Assembly (NCBI GenBank): GCA_016169945.1
Contig: JADLSH010000076.1
Coordinates: 997,001-1,061,000 of the forward strand
DNA length: 64,000 bases
Source of the DNA: Trachythela sp. YZ-2020
Lineage: Eukaryota > Cnidaria > Anthozoa > Malacalcyonacea > Clavulariidae
Direction of reading: 5' to 3'
Shown here in pieces: positions 43,008 to 54,211 of the stretch (the first letter of the stretch is position 1; the number at the start of each line of letters is the position of its first letter). The notes under the pieces were generated by a model. That model saw only the letters and a program-made list of their open reading frames with translations, searched no databases and had not been told where the DNA came from. Made by a program: the position numbers and the translations under genes.

Positions 43008-46000
43008 ATGAAACATAGGAAAGTTGAACAATCAAATCGAAATCGCGTTGTTTGCTTGCGATGCGACCAGGTATTAAACGGAGATAATGTAGCACAGCAT
43101 CAGCGATCAAAGCATGAAGGTTTGACACCAAAGTTTCAAGACATAGCTGACAAATCGCAGCGGCTTCTTAATTTTGGAGGACTATCAAAGCCTGCAGCTA
43201 AGGTTAGTTTATATATTCCTTATATCTTATGGTATCTCCTTATTGTCTGGTGCTGACAAGTGCTGACTAAAGTAAGACGATATCGTCTTACTTTTGCAGT
43301 TTCATATCTTCGGTTCAGTGCATGCTATGTAGATGAAAATACCACCGTTCAATTCAGCGTTTTAGATGTCTTTAGAGAAGTAAATTGTGTTTGTTTACAA
43401 TGCTACGTGGCCAATTTAGCCCCTTTCAAACACCTCTGAACTTTGTATTGTTTACAAATTAACAATAATACAAACTAATTATATATTCATTTCGCTTTCC
43501 TACCTTTGGTTTACACGCTACAAACTCCTAAGTGTGACCATTGGATAGCTCTTGAAAATCCTGTTCGAAAGGATGTATTTAAATATCCATACTAAATAAA
43601 CTAGCCATTTTATGACAATTCTCTACTTTTCTCGTGAAAATGCCGTCTTTATTGCGAAATCCCGGTTTTGTCGGCGCACGCTCGGGCAACTTCGGAAGCT
43701 AAATCTCCGCGGCTTTGCATCCTAGCGTATTGAAATTACCGGCAATCGATTCCGCGTGATGTAATTGCCTAGATGGCCGATTTTCATTGGTTTATAGCAA
43801 TCAACACTGACCTTATATGGCATTTCGTAATTAATTTGCGCGTGCGGGAATCAAATTTCAACGATCTCGGCATTTTGTATGCGACTTTCAAAAAATAAAA
43901 AAAAATACTTCTACTTCTTCAAATACAATGAAACTTTCCAATAATATTCCTTTTTACATGAGCTACAATTTTGGGATTAGAATTGCCAACATTTTCTCGA
44001 AAATTCTAAATCCTGTTCTGGCAATTCAGGTTTATTTCAACAATAATTGTAAAATTTTTTAGATAATTTATGAACATGTATGCAAATTAATTTGGATATG
44101 TAATATGAACCGGGACAAACTAAATATAATTTTAAAGAGGAAGTCATAAGCTATCGAATGACGCGTGTCCTGTTGCCAGAGAATAAACACATCTGGCGAT
44201 ATTTACATTTGAAACAACCGATTGTAATTACGGCCAAGGCAGTGGTCGATAAAGAGATATATATATTTGTTCAGTTTCAGTTAAATAGGGCAATAACATG
44301 ATTTTTATAACCGGATATATAGTATATTGTTTATTTGTGGCGGCGCATTTTAACTTGAATATATTAATAACTTATACTTTTTCTATATTAATGTTTTGTA
44401 GTCTATAAGCACCACAGACTCCATAATCACCATTGAACCGCAAGGCGAAGATTTAGAAAATGAACAAATTATTGTCGTTCCGTTCAATTCTACAGAAGCC
44501 GAAGACGAGCAACAACAAATGATCTGTGACTCCGTCTGCTGTGGCGCCCACACTTCCGCACTCCTGGACTACACCAACTTTGTCCGCGAAGGTGGCCAGA
44601 TCGACACATTGTTGACAAAGCAGCAGCGAAGAGGCATTATCGACAGTGAAACGGAAAAGAACAGAGAAGTTATCGAGGTGCTCTTTGACGTGGCTAAGAC
44701 TCTAGCAAGAAATGGGATGGCATTTCGTGGTAACAACACTGATGAAGACGGAAACTTCCGGCAGATTGTCGAACTTCTTTCGCGCCACAACCCAGTGATG
44801 AAAGCCTGGCTAGATAACCGTTCTGCGCGTAAGTACCACACGACATATCTAAGCCCACAAAGTCAGAATGAGTTCATTAGCCTACTGAGCGAGGAGGTGA
44901 GAAGCAGAATAAGCACTTGTGTGAAAAATGCTGGTTTCTGCTCAGTTATGGCAGACACCACACCAGACGTGAGTCACAGTGATCAGCTCTCTGTTGCAGT
45001 CCGTTATATCGATACTGAATCTTGCATGCCAAAAGAGCGTTTAGTGAGGATCGCAGTAACTAAAGACAAGACTGCAGCTGGACAAGCAGAAGATATTGTG
45101 AAGTGTTTGAAACAATCTGACATCCCATTGTCTACTGTTATGTTCCAAACCTACGATTCAACTGCAAGCATGTCTGGAAAATTCAATGGCACCCAACAGA
45201 AGCTTAGTGAATTGTTAGAGCGAAAGATCCCTTACACAAAGTGCACTCCGCATGGTGTAAATCTGGTAGTAGAGCACAGTTGTACGGCCTCACCATTAAT
45301 TGGTAAGGTATTCATGGTCTTGGAGCAGCTTTTCGTATTTTTCATCAGCAGCACAAAAAGGCATGAAGAATTGCAACAGAAATCCCATGAAGTTGAAAAC
45401 TACCTGCAATTGCAAAACCTTTCCAAGACAAGATGGACAGCCCGTCCAGAATCTGTTGAAGCTGTTTGGAGAAGTCTAGAAGCTATTCTGTCTGCTCTCG
45501 ATTCAATTAAAGATTCAAGATCATGTGACAAAGAGTCGAAGACCAAAGCGCTGGCACTGATCAACAACATTGTCAACATCGACTTCATCTGCGGAATAAT
45601 GTTTCTGAAGAACGTCATGTACAAGACAAAACTACTCGCCGACCTCCTTCAAGGAGAGACAGTTGATATTGCCGGTGCCATCATTGCGATAGAGGCGACA
45701 CAAGATTGTCTACAGAAAATGCGAGTAGATGATAACGCAGTGGACGACCAAGTACAAGCCGCAATGACAGTTGCTCGAAACATCGGTGCTGACCCAGTTG
45801 CAGATTTTTCCAGGTTACATCGAATAAGGAGGCCTTCTACACGACTGGACAATCAACCAGAATCAACAGCTATGGAGTTGGCAAGCATCCTTACCTTTTA
45901 TCGCACCGAATTTTTCAAGTTAATCGACCAATTGTGTACCACGTTGATGGAGAAAGGGAATTCTCTCAAAGACACATTTCAACCTTTCCTGAAAGTGCTG

Positions 46001-46483
46001 CATCCAGAAAGTCCAGGAACAGTCGAGGACATGCGAACATTGGTAGCTATGTTCCCGTTAGTGTTATCACATGATTCAAGTGCAGCAATTCACAGCGAAT
46101 TGGCTGTTTTCTTTGAGTACGCAACAAAGGAACATAAACGAGAACAAGATAAACGCCAGTCGGAAGGTTTGGAAGCAATATCGATGACATACACAATTGC
46201 TGCAAACATCGCTCTTCAAACAGCCCGGAAGCATGGACTCTACAGGTTAGCTGCCAAGGTTTACAAGTTATTTCTAACAGCCGCTCCGGCAGTTGTTACG
46301 AACGAGCGATCATTCAGTCTATTGAAGATTGTGAAAAGCTATTCACGAAACAAGATTTCAGAAGAACGTTTGAATGATTTAATGATCCTTGCGGCAGAGA
46401 AGGATATCACTGACGCCGTCGATATTAATAAGCTGGCAAAAAAATGGTCAATCTTGAAAAACCGACGACTGTTAATCGAATGA
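43008..46483 (+). CDS. hAT-family transposase, two exons, apparently intact
   Basis: Exon 1 (43,008-43,202) starts at ATG and encodes a BED-like finger (VVCLRCDQVL then HQRSKH). The donor AAG/GTTAGT is phase 0. Exon 2 (44,402-46,483) follows a TTTTGTAG acceptor in phase 0 and is open to its stop. hAT landmarks: CSVMADTTPDVSHSDQLSVA (first Asp; DUF4371-like region), MFQTYDSTASMSGKFNG (second Asp), CTPHGVNLVVEHS, TRWTARPESVEAVW, and the C-terminal dimerisation segment APAVVTNERSFSLLKIVKSY (catalytic Glu) with RLNDLMILA. Predicted length about 758 residues, normal for the family. With perfect TIRs and target duplication it is a candidate recently active element. Confidence 0.9.
43237..44262. mobile_element. 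Non-coding element nested in the hAT intron
   Basis: Shares CTCCTTATTGTCTGGTGCTG at its left and GAAACAACCGATTGTAATTA at its right with 17,110-16,569 in inverted orientation. About 1 kb here against 0.54 kb there. No ORF. Its insertion inside a spliced intron leaves the transposase reading frame unharmed. Confidence 0.7.
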
Positions 46484-47179
46484 AGAAGCTTTTAACTAAT
46501 TTCTAAAACATACCAATTACCAACCAATACTACCTATAAGTTCATCAGAAAATATATATATATATATGTTCACCAATTAAAATTACTATATATTCACCAA
46601 TTAAAATTACTACTGTATATTCGTTAGTTTTATCAACCCTTTGAGGCTTTGAACTTTTAGCCTTTAGAACTTGAGAATTGTGAACTTGTAGTTGTACATA
46701 TTAGAACGTCTTGATCAGCTCAATGTATGCATAATGTAGATTTTTGTTGGTATACATGTTTTTGGATACATAAATACATACATGATACAGGTTCAGAACT
46801 GTGAGCCGTGGGGAGTTCTGTGTCCACATTGCTTTTGTAACAGTGTTAAAAGCACTTGGTGGGAATGGGAAATAATGTGTTGGGGATGCGTGGAAGACTA
46901 TATAGGAGTACCTATAGCTAAATATTCAGGTAAATTTCAAAAATATTTTTCAAATCAGGTAAATTAGCGCATACACCCCCCCAACTTTCAAGCCTTCGCT
47001 ACGTCCCTGATGACAATGGGCAAATTCCACGATTAAATTCGTTTCTCATCCTCATAGTGACAATTAAACCAAAGAACAGCCTTTTCTTTATAATATATCA
47101 AAGTATCCTGAGTTTCGCTTGGATACATAAAAAGCTAGAGCACTTTTAGTGGCTCTATTTCGTATTCCGCCATACTAAC

Positions 47180-47340
47180 TCATATAAAATTTCCTCTGGT
47201 TTGGTTGCTTTCAACATGGCAGCCACACCGGAAGTCGGCTGACATTCTGGCACACTTTTTACCGCAGAGTGGAGCTTCTGGCCATGTCTATTCTGTGTCC
47301 TATAGGATCCTATAGAAATTCCTATATAATCGTTTTAATC
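47180..47340. repeat. Partial copy of the CCTATAGG MITE flank
   Basis: An inverted match to 29,600-29,720 includes GGCCATGTCTATTCTGTGTC, followed by CCTATAGGATCCTATAG. A single end of the palindromic element described at 29.4 kb. Confidence 0.65.
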
Positions 47341-47601
47341 AAGGTGAAGGAAAATGAGAAAACAAATAGAGCACAATTTTTATTACAGATAAAAATGTGG
47401 CAAATATAACAATTTTTGTACAACTAATATACTAATCCTGATTTCAAAACTAAGTTTGTCTAATGGAAAAGGACTGATCAAATTTGCTAGAGGAACATTT
47501 TTTACAAATTTTAATAGGTTTTTTATTTTGGAGATATTTCAATGTGTTCAATATACATCACAAGCGGAGTATGTACAGCAATTTTTACATCAGAATTTAA
47601 G

Positions 47602-48110
47602 TTAAATCTTAGCACAAGCAATGTCCGTTCCGTGTAGAAAATGTTCCAAATGCTTCAATTCATAGCTCTGATAAATGCATGATCCCTGCAGCTTCATCCG
47701 CTGGAGATCTTCCATCATGGTCATATCATTCAGCATGAAAATATCACACTGAACTGTGGCACAAAATTGCCGAAAATTATCTGAATACGACACAGATTGA
47801 TCGTCTGGGCCTGGAGTTACTTCATGATCATCTGGGTACTAACATCTTAGTGTGTGAGTTTCGTTTGCCCATGACGTACCAGAAGAAGAAACATATGATT
47901 TCGGTCTGACCACGACGACATGCGTTTCACTTTTCGTTATCAGTTTTTGCGATCCATCATCCATGATTATGCCTTCTTTTTCAATTATCCTATGTGCTGC
48001 TGGTGTCTGGTACACCAATCTCTCTGGCCAATCATACTTTGGTAATTGTCTCGTGCTTGCTCCATCCAGGGTAAGTATCTTGACATTCCTTGTCTTTTCC
48101 AAACTTTCTA
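47602..48110 (-). pseudogene. Unidentified exon-like ORF with one in-frame stop
   Basis: One frame runs from an acceptor-like TTGTGTAG near 48,111 to a stop at 47,602 with a single internal TAG (47,839-47,841). Translation includes LPKYDWPERLVYQTPAAHRI, GSQKLITKSETHVVVVRPKS, and after the stop YPDDHEVTPGPDD and YSDNFRQFCATVQCDIFMLN. Composition looks like real protein, but I do not recognise the family. TAG could reflect decay, or an unseen intron boundary. Confidence 0.45.
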
Positions 48111-48561
48111 CACAATAAAAATAAATGTTTTAATGAGACATTTGGTTGCGCAGGATTCATTTACTATTAAATTATTGTAATGAGACCATGTAAATGTTTT
48201 TGGATGTATAAAAGTTAGGGGTTTATAGGTGTTACTAAATGGGGATGAAAGTGCTGTTCATGTGGTATTCCAGTTGTGTGCGTTGTATTGAATAGCATGT
48301 CATCCCATCGTAAACTTAGGTGATGAAGTAGAAAGTAAATAGAAAGATAACACGCTTTCATCCTATAGTGCTAATAAATGTACTCATGCAGTGTATTAAA
48401 CTAACAAAATTAATATGGTCTGATATATGCCTTGTCATCCATGGACTTCATGAAAGCGAACTTTTTGTTGTTGCTATCTGAAAACAGGAACTCCCTGGCA
48501 TTCTTACAATGACTACGTTGATGATGCATATTTTCATTATCACAATCTTCCCCTTTTCCCC

Positions 48562-48876
48562 TCAATTCTCTTCGATTTGCTCCTTCAAAACATCTAGTTT
48601 CTCATAGACTTCGCTTATCGTATAATCGTGCCACCTACCAACCTTCTGTTCAACGATAGACGTGCACTCATCAACTTTAACTTTCAAATTTTGTTGTCTT
48701 TGACGTAAGCGTAAGAGAACTGTTTCATGGGCTGCAGTCTCAGTTTCTTCAGTTTCCCCAATGACATATTTTACTTGTTTAACGTTATTGACAACAGCAT
48801 CGGGAAGTAATCCCAGCTCTTCGATTTCTCCTCTTGATCGGTTCGCTGCGAGGACAACTTTTGCACATTTTCTGTC
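48562..48876 (-). CDS. Unidentified coiled-coil ORF, probably an exon
   Basis: A 104-codon open frame without its own ATG: CAKVVLAANRSRGEIEELGL, NNVKQVKYVIGETEETETAA, LRLRQRQQNLKVKVDECTSI, WHDYTISEVYEKLDVLKEQI, then stop. Charged, heptad-like composition indicates a coiled coil. The lack of a start suggests a 3' exon. It may belong with the ORF at 47,602-48,110 on the same strand, or to a separate gene. Function unknown. Confidence 0.45.
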   Translation of the reverse strand, partial: DRKCAKVVLAANRSRGEIEELGLLPDAVVNNVKQVKYVIGETEETETAAHETVLLRLRQRQQNLKVKVDECTSIVEQKVGRWHDYTISEVYEKLDVLKEQIEEN

Positions 48877-48904
48877 TCATTCAGAGTCCATGGAGTCCAC
48901 CCCG

Positions 48905-49275
48905 GCGAGAATTTGTTCATGAAGTCATGAACTTTGATGGTTCGTTCATGAACGTTCATGCATATTCATGAACAGTTCATGTCCTGTTCATCAAACGTTT
49001 TAACAAAAGTTCATGAACAAGTGTTCATTAAGTGTTTGTGAATGCTCTTCATGATCCGTTCATGAACATTTGATGAATGACAAATTGTTCATGAACTTTT
49101 TGTTCATTAACAGCATAGTTCATGAATGTTCATGAATATTCATTTAATTATTTCATGCACAATGATTCATGAAAATTTCATAGAATTAGGTTCGTGAATT
49201 TTAATGAATTTCATGGAACCATATTTTCGTTAAATTTTGTTCATGAATGATTCATGAACGTTCGTGATTTCATAA
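48905..49275. repeat. Dense cluster of TTCATGAA palindromes
   Basis: More than fifteen TTCATGAA or GTTCATGAAC motifs, plus half-sites, in about 370 bp, at irregular spacing. Neither a simple tandem repeat nor coding. May be a degenerate satellite or a protein-binding cluster. Confidence 0.8.
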
Positions 49276-49279
49276 TGGC

Positions 49280-50040
49280 TTTTTCTATATCAAATTTTCA
49301 AGAAATAAAAAACAAGCTTTCTTCGAGGCCATATACATGTACAATTATTCTACTAGAAGAACTATACAGCAATTAATAGCATAACAGAAGTTAGACGCAA
49401 TAATTTAATGTTGAAATAATCTATATCAGTGCTGTTATTAATTTCCGCCAATTTATCTGATGAAAGTCCAGTTGCACACATTGCCGTTGGCCATGTAGAC
49501 TGACTATCGGCCAACTGCAAATAGTTGACATTTTATGTGTGGGAATAAAATTGTGCTTTTGATGCAACATATCATCGTTAGTACGTTTTTTGTTGTTGAG
49601 TGGATTAATTATTAAATGTGAAAAGCATTAGCTTGCTAAGAAAGGATTTCGACAAATACTATCAGTTGGTGATGAAGTGAACTAGCAACGGAAAGGCAGC
49701 CGTTCTCTGAGCAAGGATTACAAAGAATAAAGTAAGTTTACGGCATAACTTCAATGTTTTACGAATTTTTATAACTTCAGATTTAGCCCTAAATGCTTCA
49801 AGAAATTCACCATATTAACTGCAAATTTACCAAACTAGCTTGTCTGTGTGTCTGTGTCTCTTAATTACAGTACAAGTTACAGTAAATTTCTTCTGATATG
49901 AATGCACGACCGCAAATGTTGAACACATGATGTGTAAAAGAAATGGGTTTCACAGCCGATTATATTTAATGTAAGCATGAGCTAAAACGATATTTTGCGG
50001 CCCTCAGCTTGTTGACCCTTGTTTGGCTTCCCATTGCAAA
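49280..50040. other. No supported gene
   Basis: AT-rich flank left of MULE copy B; no domains. Confidence 0.5.
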
Positions 50041-50759
50041 ACTCCCTCTCTATTCTGCTTGTAACTGAGTTGTGTTAATGTAATTTAGTTGGCTTGTAAG
50101 TATACTGTTCCCTTGTCGAGAGCTGTAACACCAACTCTTAAAAGGTCGAGTTAATGAATAATTATTGAATTCTGTTTTGGTGAAACCCGATTCACATACA
50201 GCCTTAACCTGGGCCTTCTTCTTCTCCTTCCGTTTTGGGGTCTGTGTTGAAATCGACCATAAACAGCATATGAAGGGGGGGGGGGTTGAAGGGGAGGGGA
50301 GAAGAGGAGGGAAAACGATAAATAAAAGGCCTAGCATGCACATTTCCCAATGAAAAAGTCCAAAACTGTCCCGTTTCTATATGCATGACCAATTGTATAT
50401 TGATGACTGAAAGTTGTGTTAATGCAATTTAATTCTATTTATAGCCTTTTCGCATGACGAGAGCTGTAACACTAACACCTATGTATAACACTTTTAAGGG
50501 TAATCCGGCAAAGCAAAGTATTATGAAAATTGCAATGTATTTTTGTTAACGTGTAAGTACTTTTCTATTCATCACACCTTTACTGGCAATCCGTCCAATA
50601 ATAATGTGATAATAATGTAATTGCTATCTGCTTATTGCATACCAGCAGTGCATATATATATATATATATATATATGTAACAGTGCATTTTAGTTAGTTAA
50701 ACATTGAGTCAGTTTCAAGTTAGCGTTAAGTTCAAGCACGATACACCTCGAAATTAGAT

Positions 50760-53148
50760 GGCTCAAATAATCACAGGTGCGAGAGGTATTGGAGAGTCCT
50801 AGTTGAAGACGGCTATAAATATCAGTTCAATCGACAGAGTCAATCAACGATGCATTGGCGGTGTTGGAGAACAACCTGTGGCGCGAAATGAAAGACCAAT
50901 CTCTTTGACAAGGATGATGAAGACGCAAATATTATAGTGGTGGTGGAGAGAGACCAACATAACCATGAAGAAGACTATGCTGTCATACAAAAAGGGATAT
51001 TTTAAATGACGTAAAAGACAGCATAAAGGACGATCCAACCAAACCGATAAAGCGAGTTTATGACCAGCATGTTTCAACCATTCACAGAGAGGTTCAGGGT
51101 AACGGATCCGATCAAGAGATTACTGATTTTCAGTCGGTTCGCTCACAAATGTCAAGAGTCAAATCAGCTGAAGTACCAGACGCGCCACAAGATATATACG
51201 ACGTAAACATCGAAGGTTCCTGGGCACGGTCATGGAGAAACAAAAGGCTCCTGCAAGACAATGACTGGGGTATCGCTATTTTCTGCACCACGAAAAATCT
51301 GCGCGCACTTGATCAGTGTCAACAATTGTATATGGATGCAACTTTTCGAACAGCACCACGCCCATACGAGCAAGTTTTCACCATACTTGCAGAGTATTAT
51401 GGTCGAGTATTACCTCTAGCAATAGCAACAATGACAAATAGAGTGATTGGCCATTACAGACAATTCTCCAGCGGAAAATTAGACGTGTGACGGGAAGTGA
51501 ATGGGAACCCGAGGCAATCTCTATGGCGCCATGTCAAAGAACTTGGTTTGGCACATGCTTACCGAAATCACGAGCGTGTGAAGAAGCTCATTAGGAAAGT
51601 AATGTCAATCGGATTTTTGCCGACACCCATCGTGAGAAATAACTTTGCTTTACTGCGCACAGAGAATAGGACACAACGATTGTTCAGAAGATACCCAGGT
51701 TTGGTGGAGTTCTTCAATTACGTGTACAGTAACTACATCAACGGAAACTTTCCTATAGCTTTGTGGAATGTGTACGATCGGGACATGGATTGCCGTACAA
51801 ACAATCACGCCGAAGGTATTGTAGTTTACTCTTCATTATTTTATTAATTATCAATATTAGTTTTCATATCTCATTTCATCTCAAGTTATTGCACTTTTTG
51901 CTTTTTAGTTTTGACGTCACTGGTTGTGTTTGAGACGGAATTGTGTTTGAAAAAGAGGGAAGTCTGATGTCTGAAAGCTGATTCCGTAATTCATTCTTAT
52001 TGTTCTTATAGCCTATAGGCGTTCGTAACTAGCTTGTTGCCATAACAACCACATGCATTAACAATCCAAAATGTTTGCTTAAGCACACTTACAAATTGTA
52101 CCAAATTTCATTTCATCTTGTTAAATCAACTCTTAGACATCAGACTTTCTCCATTTTGCTGCCATCCCAGGATCAATTATGACGTCATAACTTAAGGTGG
52201 CGCGAGACAGTTTTAAAAAAAATGGAAAATTTACTATTTACGTCTGACTTTTTGGACAATTATAACCTGTCGTTGGAAAACAAAGTGTATAATAAAATAA
52301 CATCGAAAGAATTAAAAAATTTTAACAAAGTTACATAACTGCTGTTGCTATGGCAACAATGACGTTTCAATATGGCGGATATTTCCATTAAAAGTTATTT
52401 AAGAAAACGAATTCGGTGATCCCCATTTTTTATTTCATAAAATGCTTTTTTAATATATCGAATTACTTTACGATTTTAATAAAATTCTGTCGACCCAAAA
52501 TTTTCCAAGTTAGTTCAATATACTAAAAGAAAGCATTTTATGAAATAAAAACGGGGTCACCGAAGTCGTTTTCGAGTTAAATTACTTTAAATGGAAAATA
52601 TTCGCCATATTGAAACGTCATTGGCAGTAATGTGACCTTTGTTCAAAATTCAAACTCTTTCGATATTAGTTTATAAAAGTCATACACTCTTTGTTTTCCA
52701 ACAAGTAATAATTGTCCAATAAGTCAGACGTAAATCGTAAATTTTTCATTTTTGAAAATACTGTATCGAGCTACCTTAAAATACAAAAAGAGTGATAGCT
52801 TGGGAATATGAGAAAACTGGAACCACGCCATTTATTCATACACGTTTGTTATTATACAATTATAGTTGCATTTTTATTAAGGGTTTCATCGTGCTTGGAA
52901 CAACCGTGTACAAGTGCGTCATCCCAACTTGTGGATCTTTATAAGGCATTTAAAAGATCTTCAGGCTCAAACTGACTAAGGCATCCGTTCCATGGATAAT
53001 GGAGAGCATCCCACACAAAGGCGTCGCCGCTGGCAACGGTTGGAAAATCAACTTCGGAGATTGAAGACCGACTACATTAATGGAGTGCGGGATGTTGAGC
53101 GCTATTGGAATGTAGTATCACATCTAATAACTACGTTTTAGGGCAATT
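50760..53148 (+). pseudogene. MULE transposase of copy B
   Basis: Homologous to the copy A gene but with a one-base deletion after GARGIG (about 50,793), a stop in the FLYWCH region (AAATGA for AAATTA, about 50,890), a one-base deletion near 51,003, a deletion near 51,470-51,520 that removes the second catalytic Asp region (CDFEQAL), and CAA to TAA in exon 2 (about 52,977). The frames 51,149-51,490 and 51,497-51,847 are the surviving pieces. It cannot make transposase but could be mobilised in trans by copy A's product. Confidence 0.85.
52192..52779. mobile_element. TTAA-flanked MITE in MULE copy B
   Basis: Same insertion as 32,214-32,817, inverse orientation; ends TTAAGGTGGCGCGAGACAG and GCTACCTTAA. 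Confidence 0.78.
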
Positions 53149-53639
53149 CGTGATAGCTCATATCAAATTAACGTATCATTACGTCATAATTGAATATTAA
53201 AAGACTAGTATTATTTTACGTACTGTGTATAGAGGTTGGTATTTAACAATATTACTGTTACATTTTTTCGCTTTAAAATATTTTTTATTTAAGGAAAAAG
53301 AAAAAATAGTTTTGCTTAAACTAATTGCAGCAATTTTGTTGCTCGTATTACAGCACCTTTATTAGTATAGTCGTCGCATTTTTCTATACGATAATTGTTT
53401 AATATATACTTTTAAAACTTATATAAAAAAATATATATTTATATTGTTATATACCAAGTGTCAAAGTCCGTTTTTCGCAGCTTTTCATTGGACGAGATAT
53501 CCACGCATGGCAGTCCAAAAATCACGATGTTCCGCATAACAACAATGGCAGCGGGCAACATGCATTTATTTTTCCCAATAACAAAACAGGAAGTAAATGG
53601 CGAAGGCCCTTTTCCTATATTTTAATAAAACTTTAAGGT

Positions 53640-54110
53640 GGTACGCCACAACAAATTATTATTTTTTTAAAAATGGCTATTTCAATAATTTTTTGCCCAG
53701 AACTATAACTTGTTATAATTTAAAGAGCGCCGCCCCCAAATGAGCGCCGCATCTGAAGTTCTGAACATTTAAAGAGCGCCACGGTGCTCAAACGAGTAAA
53801 TACGGTGTTAAATATAGTCATCTACTGTATATGACCTATTCTGCAATCTGATTGGCTGAGCTACTCGCTGTATCATATACAGTGAGTAGCGAAAACAATA
53901 TGGTGGCACAAAGTTCTACAATAGTTTTGCAGAATAACTGTTTATTATTCAGACCTCGGTCAATGTATTCCGCCTTAGCTTCGCTTTGGCAGATAAACAT
54001 TGACCTGATGCTTACTTAATATCATGTGAGCTCAGCCTCATCCGATAAATATATTTAACAGTTATTCTACGAGTCGGCTATCAGTCATATACGACAAGAG
54101 TGAGTAGAAT
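53640..54110. other. MULE B subterminal region
   Basis: Contains a promoter-like CTGCAATCTGATTGGCTGAG (53,832) also seen near 31,018, 31,081 and 54,270, and another TTAAGGTGG-like half end at 53,634. No gene. Confidence 0.45.
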
Positions 54111-54112
54111 AA

Positions 54113-54211
54113 CTGTTTTATTATATACACAAGCTCTGAATCTGGATATTTACTTTTTTCAAGTAAAACTTGAATTTCCTCTTCATTTAATTGTCCAAAT
54201 CTGCCAGCCAT
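54113..54211 (-). pseudogene. N-terminal exon of a Crypton/ZMYM-type protein, copy B
   Basis: Starts at ATG (54,211) with MAGRFGQLNEEEIQVLLEKS, then diverges. It is parallel to the exon at 31,167 but clearly different in sequence, so the two MULE copies carry distinct versions in the same relative position. The upstream region has CTGATTGG boxes and a TACTAGTAGGATAT palindrome. Confidence 0.5.

Larger units (their letters stand above)
42574..47009 (+). mobile_element. Complete hAT transposon with perfect 8-bp duplication
   Basis: Terminal inverted repeats CAGGGACGTAGCGA (left) and its exact complement (right), flanked by ATGACAAT on both sides (42,566-42,573 and 47,010-47,017). The subterminal regions contain repeated ATCAGGTAAA motifs at both ends, plausible transposase-binding sites. 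It is 4,436 bp and contains one two-exon transposase gene with no lesions seen. A third-party element sits in its intron. Confidence 0.92.

Noticed and set aside
44569..45852. Minus-strand ORFs opposite the hAT transposase
   Set aside because: Antisense shadows of an intact, motif-bearing ORF.
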